Program-made: the position numbers and the translations under genes
The notes under the pieces: model-generated
Told to the model about the DNA's origin: nothing
The model's database searches: none
Seen by the model: the letters and a program-made list of their open reading frames with translations, nothing else
Part shown: positions 27,134-33,308 of the stretch, in pieces
Layout: every line of letters begins with the position of its first letter
Position numbering within the stretch: the first letter of the stretch is position 1
NCBI GenBank assembly: GCA_009377525.1
Contig: WHTW01000065.1
Location: 1 to 40,621 of the forward strand
Origin: Rhodospirillales bacterium
Lineage (GTDB): Bacteria; Pseudomonadota; Alphaproteobacteria; Reyranellales; Reyranellaceae
DNA: 40,621 nt
Direction: 5' to 3'

Positions 27134-28171
27134 TCATCCGGCAATACGCACGGAAGCCACGGTCGTGCCGCCGAACGACGGGATGAAGGCCGAGTGCTTG
27201 CCCGGTCCGCCGGCCACGGTGATGTGGATGTCGGCGGCTGAGCGGCCGATGGTGAACCAGTCGCCGTCCGGCATGTGGCCGGTGCTGGTGTAGGTCTCCT
27301 GGTTCTCCTTGGAGATGCGCGAGGCGTGCACCCGCGAGCGCTTGAACAGCTCCTCGCGGACGCTCTCGATGGTGTAGCCGTCGCGCTTCAGGGTGGCGGC
27401 GTGCTCGGGGCCGATGATCACCATCATCGGTCCCTTGCCGTAGACGGTGTTGGCGCCCGGCGTCGACATGCCGCCGGCGAAGGTCGTCAGCAGGCCATCG
27501 CCCGTGGTGCTGCCGTGGTCGTTGAGGTTGTGCGGGCCTTCGCCCGACATCACCGTCACCACGTTGTCGCCGGGCGCAAAGCCGCGCTGCACGTGGTAGG
27601 GCGTCCACGGGTTCTCCTCCTCGTTCTCGCCGAAGCAGAAGGTGAACTTGGCGGGATTGCCCTGGGTCGAGCGGTCCATCTCGCCGGGCTTGGCGCCGGC
27701 GATGTTGAGCAGCATGAGGCCGAGCGCGCGGCCGATCGTGGCGTTGGGCCGCCAGCCCTGGCCGAAGCAGTTGGAGCCGCAGTTGATGCCGAGCTGATGG
27801 CGGATCGGCCCGCTCACCATCACGACGGGCGCGCAGGAATGCGTGGTCGCCAGCGTGCCGTGCAGATTGTACTCGGGATCGAGCACGCCGCGCAGCGCCG
27901 CCGTCACCACCGGGAAATATTCCGGCTTGCAGCCGGCCATCACCGCGTTGGCCGCCATGCTCTGCAGCGTCGGCACGACCTGGCGCGGCGGCACCGGCGG
28001 GATCGGGCGGTTGTCGCCCCGCACCGTGTCGACGAACTTCGCGACCTTCTCCTCGGTCGGTACGTAGAGCGGCATGCCGTCGCTCCAGCCCTGTTCGGCG
28101 GCGAACTCGTTGAACGCCTCGACATCCATGTCGGGAATGTCGATCACCTCCTGCTCGGCGATGTCCTTCAT
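27134..28171 (-). CDS. Selenoprotein-operon protein A, unknown function (paralogue of the 26098 gene)
   Basis: A 345-residue soluble protein. Motifs shared with protein B are GWSDGMPLYVPTEEKV (about 28-43), AGCKPEYFPVVTAAL (79-93), GPIRHQLGIN-CGSNCFGQGWRPNATIGRAL (121-150) and NPAKFTFCFGENEE (172-185). It has four cysteines in this core (C81, C131, C135, C179), three of which are conserved in B. It starts 10 nt after the selenoprotein stop, so the two are almost certainly co-translated. I know of similar sequences only as hypothetical proteins near UGSC genes; function is open, but a redox or thiol-linked role fits the neighbours. Confidence 0.88.
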   Translation of the reverse strand: MKDIAEQEVIDIPDMDVEAFNEFAAEQGWSDGMPLYVPTEEKVAKFVDTVRGDNRPIPPVPPRQVVPTLQSMAANAVMAGCKPEYFPVVTAALRGVLDPEYNLHGTLATTHSCAPVVMVSGPIRHQLGINCGSNCFGQGWRPNATIGRALGLMLLNIAGAKPGEMDRSTQGNPAKFTFCFGENEEENPWTPYHVQRGFAPGDNVVTVMSGEGPHNLNDHGSTTGDGLLTTFAGGMSTPGANTVYGKGPMMVIIGPEHAATLKRDGYTIESVREELFKRSRVHASRISKENQETYTSTGHMPDGDWFTIGRSAADIHITVAGGPGKHSAFIPSFGGTTVASVRIAG

Positions 28172-28181
28172 TTTGCCCCAC

Positions 28182-28700
28182 TCATTTGGCAGTCGCCTCG
28201 GTCAGTCCCTTGGTTGCCGCTTCGATGCGTTCGCGCAGTTCGTCGGCATTGAGCCCGCCGATGGGATGCTTCACGACGATCAGCCGGGGCTCGACCTTGC
28301 GGGCCTTGGCCTGGGCCAGAACCAACGGCTTGAACGTCTCGGTGGCGATCACGTAGGCCGTGATGCCGCGCTTCTCGAGTTCGATGCTGTCGTGGAAACT
28401 CCACGATGAACAGCTTCCTCAATCCGCTATCGCCAGCAGCGCTCCTCTGTAGTTGGCGGCGACCTTCTCGAGCACGTCGGCCGGCGCCGGCTGGCTGGCG
28501 CTGTTCTTGGACAGGAAGTCGATGTTGTCGATCTTGCGGTTGGCGCCCAGCTTGTCGCGGATGCCGGCCAGCAGCTCGCGGGCGTTCGGCTTGGAGTTCG
28601 ACACCAGGGCAATCGCGTCGGTTGCCCAGTTGACGGGCTTGAGAGCGACTTTCTCCGCCGAGGTGGCGGAAATGCCGAAGCTTGGATTGACGATACGCAT
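28182..28700 (-). CDS. UGSC-motif selenoprotein (in-frame TGA read as selenocysteine)
   Basis: The gene reads 93 codons from an ATG preceded by AAGGAG, meets TGA at 28419-28421, and continues in the same frame for 78 more codons to a TGA at 28182-28184, giving 172 residues. The TGA is followed by GGA AGC TGT, so the motif is U94-G-S-C97. The residues after it (SWSFHDSIELEKRG, then AYVIATETFKPLV and LIVVKHPIGGL) are coherent protein and not noise. This matches what I know as the UGSC family (seleno)protein, where U or C occupies the first position. U/C pairs of this kind are usually redox-active. A SECIS-like hairpin lies directly after the TGA. The gene follows the thioredoxin-reductase-like gene and precedes the A/B pair. 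No selA/B/C/D genes are in the window; they must be elsewhere if this reading is right. Confidence 0.9.
28386..28414 (-). promoter_or_regulatory. Bacterial SECIS-like hairpin
   Basis: In the mRNA, starting 5 nt after the UGA, GCUGU pairs exactly with ACAGC and CGUGGA with UCCACG. A 4-nt UCAU bulge sits on the 5' side and the apical loop is GUU. The loop begins 19 nt after the UGA with a G in first position, within the spacing and loop rules known for bacterial SECIS elements recognised by SelB. The hairpin also encodes the residues around SSWSFHD. Confidence 0.85.
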
Positions 28701-28719
28701 GACGTTTCTCCTTCTTGCT

Positions 28720-28825
28720 CTTCCGGACCGCGCGCTTCCAGCGCGCTCATGTCATCCTCTTCCGGACCGCGAGCCTCCGGCTCGCTCTTGATTCATGAGC
28801 GCGCTGGAAGCGCGCGGTCCGGAAG
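28720..28825. repeat. REP/BIME-like cluster B (two direct, one inverted unit)
   Basis: Three units of about 32 bp with the core CTTCCGGACCGCG: 28720-28751 and 28759-28790 in plus orientation and 28794-28825 inverted. The layout copies cluster A at 9488-9596. It lies within the operon, between the reductase stop and the selenoprotein ribosome-binding site, so it may lower read-through or change mRNA stability between them. Confidence 0.88.
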
Positions 28826-28827
28826 AC

Positions 28828-29712
28828 CTATGAGGTCTCCTTGAGGGCTGCCACGACCGCCTGGCCAGCGCGTTGGCCGTCGGCGATGGCGTCGGCGAGA
28901 TGGTGCCGGGCGCCGGCCCGCACGTCACCCACGGCGAACACCATGGCTGCCGAGGTGCGGCCCCCTTCGTCGACAACGATATGCCCGGCGGCGTCGCGTG
29001 CAAGCGTTTCCGGCACGAATTCCGCAGCGGGAGACTGGCCGACATAGACGAACACCGCGCTGGCCGGAATGGTCTTCCGCGCGCCGCCACTTTCGACCAC
29101 GACCGACTGCAGCCCGTCGGCGCCTTCGAGTGCCACGATGCGGCCGTCGAGGCGATGCACGCCGTCGGGCAGTGCTGCCGCCGGCTTGCCGATCACGGTG
29201 ACGTCGCCCGCCACGACCTGCAGCTCGGCGGCTTCGCGCGGCGCCCATCCCTCGGTGCCGGCGACCACGACAGGCCGGCCGGCGTAGAGCGGGCCATCGC
29301 ACGACGCGCAGTGGGAGAGGCCGCGGCCGTCATACTCGGCTTCCTCGGGCAGGCCGAGCGTGCCCTTGGCAAGGCCGGTGGCGATCACCACGGCGCGGCC
29401 GGTGTGACGCTCGCCGTCGGCGGTCTCGACCGTCCACGGCCCGGAACCGCCACCATTGCCGGTGAGCTTCACCACCTCGCCGAAGCCCAGCTCGACGCCG
29501 GCCTCCGTCGCCTCGTCGGTCAGCTTCGAGGCGATCTGCGGTCCATCGGCGTCGCCCTCGACATCGTGCAGCTCGGCGAGATTGATGAGGGCGCCGCCCG
29601 GCGCGAGCTTGTCCAGGCAAAGGGCTTTCAGGCCGGCACGCGCGGCGCCGGTGGCTGCTGTGAGGCCGGCCGGCCCTGCGCCGACCACGATGACGTCGAA
29701 GGAGGTGCTCAT
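28828..29712 (-). CDS. Thioredoxin-reductase-like FAD/NAD(P)-dependent oxidoreductase
   Basis: A 294-residue flavoprotein with the FAD-binding start VIVVGAGPAGLTAA (about 7-20), the redox disulfide C135-A-S-C138 in HCASCDG and the second FAD motif FAVGDVRAG near the C-terminus. The NADPH-domain GxGxxA motif is degenerate (VVAGTEGWAPREAAEL), unlike the GGGDSA of typical TrxB. It lies upstream of the UGSC selenoprotein gene, so it may be the dedicated electron donor for that protein or for the A/B pair. That link is inferred from position. Confidence 0.88.
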   Translation of the reverse strand: MSTSFDVIVVGAGPAGLTAATGAARAGLKALCLDKLAPGGALINLAELHDVEGDADGPQIASKLTDEATEAGVELGFGEVVKLTGNGGGSGPWTVETADGERHTGRAVVIATGLAKGTLGLPEEAEYDGRGLSHCASCDGPLYAGRPVVVAGTEGWAPREAAELQVVAGDVTVIGKPAAALPDGVHRLDGRIVALEGADGLQSVVVESGGARKTIPASAVFVYVGQSPAAEFVPETLARDAAGHIVVDEGGRTSAAMVFAVGDVRAGARHHLADAIADGQRAGQAVVAALKETS

Positions 29713-29743
29713 GGCGGCACTAATCGCGGTTCAGGGCGGAAGT

Positions 29744-30013
29744 TCAAGTGGCTTTGCGCCGGCGATGCGATGAAGGCCGGGGCGATCGACGGTCGAGGAC
29801 GGTCACCGCGCGGTCGCTGTCGAGTTCTGCCTCTTCGAGCGAACAGGCATCGCCTCTCGCGATCGCCGCACGGGCCTCGTCGATCAGTGGCCGCGCCCAC
29901 GCCATGTCATCGTCCTCCATGGTCGTCCGATCGGCGATGAGCTGTCCTGCAAAGGCGCCCAGCCCGGACGAGTTGCGACCTCGGCGCTTCCCGGTGCGAA
30001 TACGAGACGCCAT
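29744..30013 (-). CDS. Hypothetical small protein downstream of toxin-antitoxin pair
   Basis: An 89-residue frame that starts 10 nt after the antitoxin stop with GAGG upstream. The central part (MAWARPLIDEARAAIARGDACSLEEAE) looks like a real amphipathic helical segment and recalls the C-terminal arm of small antitoxins. The Arg/Ser-rich tail looks non-native. It may be a third gene of the operon or a decayed antitoxin. Confidence 0.4.
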   Translation of the reverse strand: MASRIRTGKRRGRNSSGLGAFAGQLIADRTTMEDDDMAWARPLIDEARAAIARGDACSLEEAELDSDRAVTVLDRRSPRPSSHRRRKAT

Positions 30014-30023
30014 CGGGCCCGCC

Positions 30024-30320
30024 TCACCTCTGCGGCCCGATGCGCAACTCCAGGCCCATGGCGCGGATCACCTTGAGGACGGCGCCGAACGACGGATTGC
30101 CGTCCTTGCCGAGAGCCTTGTAGAGGCCCGCTCGTGTCATCCCCGTTCTGTTGGCGAGATCGCTGATGCCGCGGACACGCGCGATGTCGCCGAGAGCGGC
30201 GGCGATGAAGGCGGGATCGTCGCCACCCTCCTTGAGGCAGGCATCGAGGTAAAGGGCGAGATCCTTCTCGCTGCGAAGGTAGTTCGCGGGATCGAACTTT
30301 CTGAGCCGGACCTTTGCCAT
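30024..30320 (-). CDS. Addiction-module antidote protein (HI1420/HigA-like)
   Basis: A 98-residue antitoxin with a C-terminal helix-turn-helix (DLANRTGMTRAGLYKALGKDGNPSFGAVLKVIRAMGLEL, about 54-92, in XRE style) and the N-terminal start FDPANYLRSEKDLALYLDACL typical of the HI1420 family. It starts 3 nt after the toxin stop. It should bind and neutralise the toxin and repress the operon through the palindrome at 30632-30649. Confidence 0.9.
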   Translation of the reverse strand: MAKVRLRKFDPANYLRSEKDLALYLDACLKEGGDDPAFIAAALGDIARVRGISDLANRTGMTRAGLYKALGKDGNPSFGAVLKVIRAMGLELRIGPQR

Positions 30321-30323
30321 CGT

Positions 30324-30623
30324 TCATCCTTTCAACTGGCTGGCGATCTCGATCGCTCTCTCGATATCCGAGCTCTGTGTTCGCTTTGTTCCGCCGGCGA
30401 GGACGATGATCATCCTGTTGTTCCGCCGGACGAAGTAGATCCGATATCCCGGGCCGTGATCGATGCGCATTTCGGCGACGCCGCCGCCAACCGCCTTCCA
30501 GTCGCCGAGATTGCCCATCGACGCCCGCCTGAGGCGGGCGAGGATGCGGGCCTTGGCCACCGCATCCTTGAGCCGGTTCATCCAGTGCTGGAAAACAGCG
30601 GTTTCGACGACCTCGATCGTCAT
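30324..30623 (-). CDS. RelE/ParE-family toxin (HI1419/Gp49-like)
   Basis: A 99-residue protein with the pattern VFQHWMNRLKDAVAKARILARLRRASMGNLGDWKAVGGGVAEMRIDHGPGYRIYFVRRNNRMIIVLAGGTKRTQ in broken blocks, where GPGYRIYF and LLAGG-like IVLAGGTK are the hallmarks of phage-derived Gp49-type toxins. They inhibit translation through ribosome-dependent mRNA cleavage. Toxin precedes antitoxin, as is usual for this pair. Confidence 0.9.
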   Translation of the reverse strand: MTIEVVETAVFQHWMNRLKDAVAKARILARLRRASMGNLGDWKAVGGGVAEMRIDHGPGYRIYFVRRNNRMIIVLAGGTKRTQSSDIERAIEIASQLKG

Positions 30624-30629
30624 GCGGCC

Positions 30630-30657
30630 ATTGTAAACTGTGGTTTACAGTGGTCAA
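30630..30657 (-). promoter_or_regulatory. Toxin-antitoxin promoter with palindromic operator
   Basis: Read on the minus strand, TTGACC (30652-30657) and TACAAT (30630-30635) form a sigma70-like -35/-10 pair with a 16-bp spacer. The perfect palindrome TGTAAAC-4-GTTTACA (30632-30649) sits between them and overlaps the -10. The -10 ends only 6 bp before the toxin ATG, so the transcript would start at or next to the start codon. The operator is probably bound by the 30024 antitoxin. Confidence 0.75.
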
Positions 30658-30781
30658 CTGTGGATCGGTGCAGGCCCGGCCGGCCTCACCGACCGCGATG
30701 ACGTCAATTCATGCGGGATTCATCCGCTCACCAACCTGTGTTCGACGGGGCAGTGCGACCGGCTTGACGTCGGCGAGTCAC

Positions 30782-30802
30782 ATACCTAGTTATGCTAGGT
30801 AT
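30782..30802. promoter_or_regulatory. Palindromic operator at the PadR gene start
   Basis: ATACCTAG-5-CTAGGTAT is an exact 8-bp inverted repeat. It covers the first possible ATG (30792) and abuts the second (30801). PadR-type regulators commonly bind such 8-bp-arm palindromes at their own promoters, so autorepression is likely. Confidence 0.7.
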
Positions 30803-31130
30803 GGAAGCTGAAATGCTCAAAGGGCACCTCGACGCCATCGTGCTGGCCGCGCTGGAAGCCGGACCGGCGCATGGCTACGCCATCATCGAGGCCATCAGGC
30901 AGCGCAGCGCCGGCACGTTCGATCTGCCGGAGGGCACGGTCTATCCCGCCCTGCATCGGCTGGAACAGGCCAGCCTGCTGTCCAGCGCCTGGACGACGCC
31001 GCCCAATGGCCGTCGTCGCCGCGTGTACTCGATCACCAGGGCAGGGTCGGCGGCGCTCGGCGAGCGCCGCAAGGCCTGGGGTCGCTTCTCGCAGGCCGTC
31101 GACACGGCACTGGAAGGCGGGCGCGCATGA
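30801..31130 (+). CDS. PadR-family transcriptional regulator
   Basis: A 109-residue winged-helix protein: LKGHLDAIVLAALEAGPAHGYAIIEAIR, then LPEGTVYPALHRLEQASLL and RRRVYSITRAG are PadR hallmarks. Starts at 30792, 30801 and 30813 are possible; the last has GGAAG upstream. It overlaps the HAAS-domain gene by 4 nt, a standard PadR pairing. Confidence 0.9.
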   Translation: MEAEMLKGHLDAIVLAALEAGPAHGYAIIEAIRQRSAGTFDLPEGTVYPALHRLEQASLLSSAWTTPPNGRRRRVYSITRAGSAALGERRKAWGRFSQAVDTALEGGRA

Positions 31131-31738
31131 ACGGCGCGATCGACGACTACGTCGCCAACCTGCGCGGCGAGCTCGACTTCGATCCCGCGCTGGCCCGTCG
31201 CCTGGCCAGCGAGGTCGAGGACCATCTGCGCGAGGCCGCCGAAGCCGATCCGGCCTGGCCGTCGCCCGAGGCCGAGCGCCGCGCCGTCGAGCGCTTCGGT
31301 CTCGGCCGCGAGATCGCCGCTGGGTTCGCCGTCGATGCCGTCGACCGCCAGGCGCGCCGCACCTGGATCACGCTCGCGGTCACGGTCGTGGTCACCTTCG
31401 TGGCCATGCGTCTGCGCGTGATCTGGCTGGATGACGACGTCCTTGCCCTGGCACCGCTGATCGACCGCTATGCCTTCATCGCCGCACTCGCGGTGGGCGT
31501 CATCGCGTGGTTCGCCTTCCGCCGATCGCTGGCCGCGCTCGCGATCTGTCTGGTTGGCCTTTTAGCGTCCATCGGCGCCGGCATCGTGCGCGCCGACCTG
31601 TTCGCCAACGGCGCGCCGATCCACGTCCTGCTGTCGGCGGCCGGAGAGATCGCCCTGCTGGGCGTGCTGTCGTTCCATGTCATCGGATTGGGCCGGCGCC
31701 TCAGGCGCACGGCCTTGTTGCGGAGCGGAGCACCATGA
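31127..31738 (+). CDS. HAAS-domain membrane protein, PadR partner
   Basis: A 203-residue protein. The N-terminal 75 residues (DDYVANLRGELDFDPALARRLASEVEDHLREA, then AERRAVERFGLGREIAAGF) resemble the HAAS/DUF1700-type domain that follows PadR regulators. Four hydrophobic helices follow (about 80-95, 113-130, 136-152, 165-187). Its coupling to the PadR gene suggests it senses or transduces a membrane signal to PadR; that is inference. Confidence 0.72.
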   Translation: MNGAIDDYVANLRGELDFDPALARRLASEVEDHLREAAEADPAWPSPEAERRAVERFGLGREIAAGFAVDAVDRQARRTWITLAVTVVVTFVAMRLRVIWLDDDVLALAPLIDRYAFIAALAVGVIAWFAFRRSLAALAICLVGLLASIGAGIVRADLFANGAPIHVLLSAAGEIALLGVLSFHVIGLGRRLRRTALLRSGAP

Positions 31739-32349
31739 ACGGATGGCGTCTGGTCGGCACCCTGTCGCTGCTTCTCGGCGCGATGACGCTCACCCTCATG
31801 GCGAGCCACGGCTGGGACGTCGAGAGCGTGCGGCTCGCGATCCGCGCCACGGCGCGGACCTCGCTGGTCCTGTTCGCGCTCGCCTTCACCGCCAGCGCCC
31901 TGGTCGAGCTGCTGCCGTCGGCCGCGACGCGCTGGCAGCGCCGCAACCGGCGCTATCTCGGCGTCTCCTTCGCCGTCTCGCACTTCATCCATCTCGGCGC
32001 GATCCTCGCGCTGGCCGCGCTCGACCGCGAGCTGTTCTGGAAGCTCACCAACGTCACGACCATCGTGCTGGCCGGCACCGCCTACCTGTTCATCGCGGCG
32101 ATGACGGCGACCTCGTTCGACCGCACCGCCGCCTGGCTCGGACCACGCAAGTGGCGCCTGCTGCACCTGATCGGCGGCTGGTACATCTGGATCAGCTTCG
32201 CCGTTGCCGTCGGCAAGCGCGTGCCGATCGACAGCTTCTATTGGCCGATGGCTGTCCTCGTTCTTGTTGCTGCTGCGGTGCGCCTGTTGGCAATGACAAA
32301 ACGCAATCGTCGACAGGTCGCTGTCAACAGCCCGGGAGCTCCGGCGTGA
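31735..32349 (+). CDS. Ferric-reductase-like transmembrane protein
   Basis: A 204-residue protein with about six helices and histidines placed as in heme-binding ferric reductase/MsrQ domains: SHFIHLGAILAL and LLHLIGGWYIW. It would be a membrane b-type cytochrome passing electrons across the inner membrane, but no catalytic domain is fused or adjacent. It overlaps the HAAS gene by 4 nt, so the three genes form an operon. Confidence 0.75.
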   Translation: MNGWRLVGTLSLLLGAMTLTLMASHGWDVESVRLAIRATARTSLVLFALAFTASALVELLPSAATRWQRRNRRYLGVSFAVSHFIHLGAILALAALDRELFWKLTNVTTIVLAGTAYLFIAAMTATSFDRTAAWLGPRKWRLLHLIGGWYIWISFAVAVGKRVPIDSFYWPMAVLVLVAAAVRLLAMTKRNRRQVAVNSPGAPA

Positions 32350-32458
32350 TTTCGCGGCGGCCGTCGACGATGCGCAAGATCGTCGTTTCATCGCCGTCGT
32401 AGTCGTAGATGAAGACGAAGGGCTGCACGACACGAATTCGGGCGTGCGGCTCCAGAGC
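32324..32458 (-). pseudogene. RelE/ParE-type toxin C-terminal remnant
   Basis: About 40 codons read ARIRVVQPFVFIYDYDGDE and then TTILRIVDGRREI, the final beta strands of a RelE/ParE toxin (FIYDYDG...ILRIVDGRR). The N-terminal two thirds are missing; upstream bases belong to the opposite-strand PIN remnant. It overlaps the end of the ferric-reductase-like gene by 26 nt. Confidence 0.65.
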
Positions 32459-32493
32459 CGGACACGGTGCGCCGGCGGCACGCGTCCTTGGCA

Positions 32494-32711
32494 TCGGTGG
32501 CCGGCTCGCTGAAGCGGCCGGGTTCGATGTATTCGTCACCACCGATCGCAATATCCGCTACCAACAAAATCTGACTGGCCGAAGGATCGCCGTCGTCGTG
32601 CCTGGCAGAGGCCGGTGGCGGCTCATCAAGAACAAGCTTCGCGAAATCGCCGCCGCCATCGCGACTGTAGCGCCAGGCGGCTTTACCAAGGTTGAGATTC
32701 CCGTCGGGTGA
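32494..32711 (+). pseudogene. PIN-like (DUF5615-type) protein, N-terminally truncated
   Basis: About 72 codons read LAEAAGFDVFVTTDRNIRYQ and QNLTGRRIAVVVPGRGRWRLIK, then IAAAIATVAPGGFTKVEIPVG. That is the C-terminal two thirds of small PIN-like proteins in which AGFDVLVTTDxNxxYQQNL is the signature. The usual start, with an FDENVP-type motif, is absent; upstream sequence is antisense to the RelE remnant. Confidence 0.65.
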
Positions 32712-32768
32712 GCCGGGGGAAACCGACGCGACAATAAGGCCGAAGTCTTGGCAAAGAACGATAGTCGC

Positions 32769-32817
32769 TGGCCCTCTCAAGGCTGAAACACGGGTCCGAA
32801 TCCCGTAGGGACCGCCA
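32769..32817 (+). tRNA. tRNA-Glu(CTC) 3' fragment
   Basis: The fragment contains the anticodon arm (TGGCC, loop CTCTCAA with anticodon CTC, GGCTG), a 4-nt variable region, the T arm (ACGGG, loop TCCGAAT, CCCGT), the 3' acceptor strand AGGGACC, discriminator G and CCA. The 5' acceptor strand (expected GGTCCCT) and D arm are not found upstream. It is therefore a partial gene, as left at integration sites that use the tRNA 3' end. Confidence 0.72.
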
Positions 32818-32834
32818 GCGAGAAAATCTCGCAA
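32818..32834. terminator. Short hairpin next to tRNA fragment
   Basis: GCGAGA-AAA-TCTCGC forms a perfect 6-bp stem with a short loop immediately after the CCA, followed by AAAA. It lacks a U-tract on the plus strand, so termination is uncertain. From here to 33101 I see no gene, and the 32712-33101 gap holds only this hairpin and the tRNA fragment. Confidence 0.35.
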
Positions 32835-33101
32835 AATCAGCCCTTTCGAGCCCCTCACGGCCCGGGCCGTTAGCCACTCATGGAGAAGTGACGCAAACTG
32901 CGAGAAAGGGTGCCAGGGGGTGGCTCAACGACACCTTGTAGGCGCTTGCGTAGCCGGGCGAGGCCGGGGATCGGCGTGTGCCGCGACATACGCGCCGCCG
33001 GCGTGGTGCCGTGCGGTGGTCATCCGGCAGCAGCACGTGGCCTCTGCGGATCGTGCGCCCAGACCATCGTCGTGACATAATCGAAGGTGTTGGAGAGAAG
33101 C

Positions 33102-33308
33102 ATGGTCGAGATCATTTTTGTCGTGGAAGAGGCGCCTGAAGGCGGCTATTCGGCTCGTGCCGTCGGAGAGTCTATTTTCACCCAGGCAGAGTCTGTGGCC
33201 GAACTGCACGACCGGGTCCGTGATGCCATCCAGTGCCACTTCGATCCGGGCACGGCGCCAAAGCTGATCCGCCTCCACTTTGTGAGGGATGAAGTGATCG
33301 CGGCATGA
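33102..33308 (+). CDS. HicB-like antitoxin (short, DUF1902/UPF0150 type)
   Basis: A 68-residue protein with IIFVVEEAPEGGYSARAVGESIFTQAES, the partial RNase-H-like HicB fold, and a conserved VRDAIQCHF helix. GGAGAG precedes the ATG at 33102. It overlaps the HicA frame by 4 nt in the order antitoxin, toxin. Confidence 0.8.
   Translation: MVEIIFVVEEAPEGGYSARAVGESIFTQAESVAELHDRVRDAIQCHFDPGTAPKLIRLHFVRDEVIAA

Noticed and set aside
28419..28421. The TGA as an ordinary stop or a nonsense mutation
   Set aside because: The frame continues with family-like sequence, the Sec codon falls in the U-G-S-C motif, and a SECIS-like hairpin follows at the correct distance.
28168..28422. An 84-residue reading frame from a TTG just after the TGA of the selenoprotein gene
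   Set aside because: Its translation is Arg/His/Gln-rich noise in a different frame; the neighbouring frame encodes coherent UGSC-family sequence.
32388..32858. A minus-strand frame with GGPYGIRTRVSALRG
   Set aside because: That peptide is the translation of the antisense strand of the tRNA-Glu fragment, a common false protein call.
32818..33101. A promoter or gene in the gap after the tRNA fragment
   Set aside because: Apart from the small hairpin at 32818-32834 and the ribosome-binding site of HicB, no signal or coherent frame was found.
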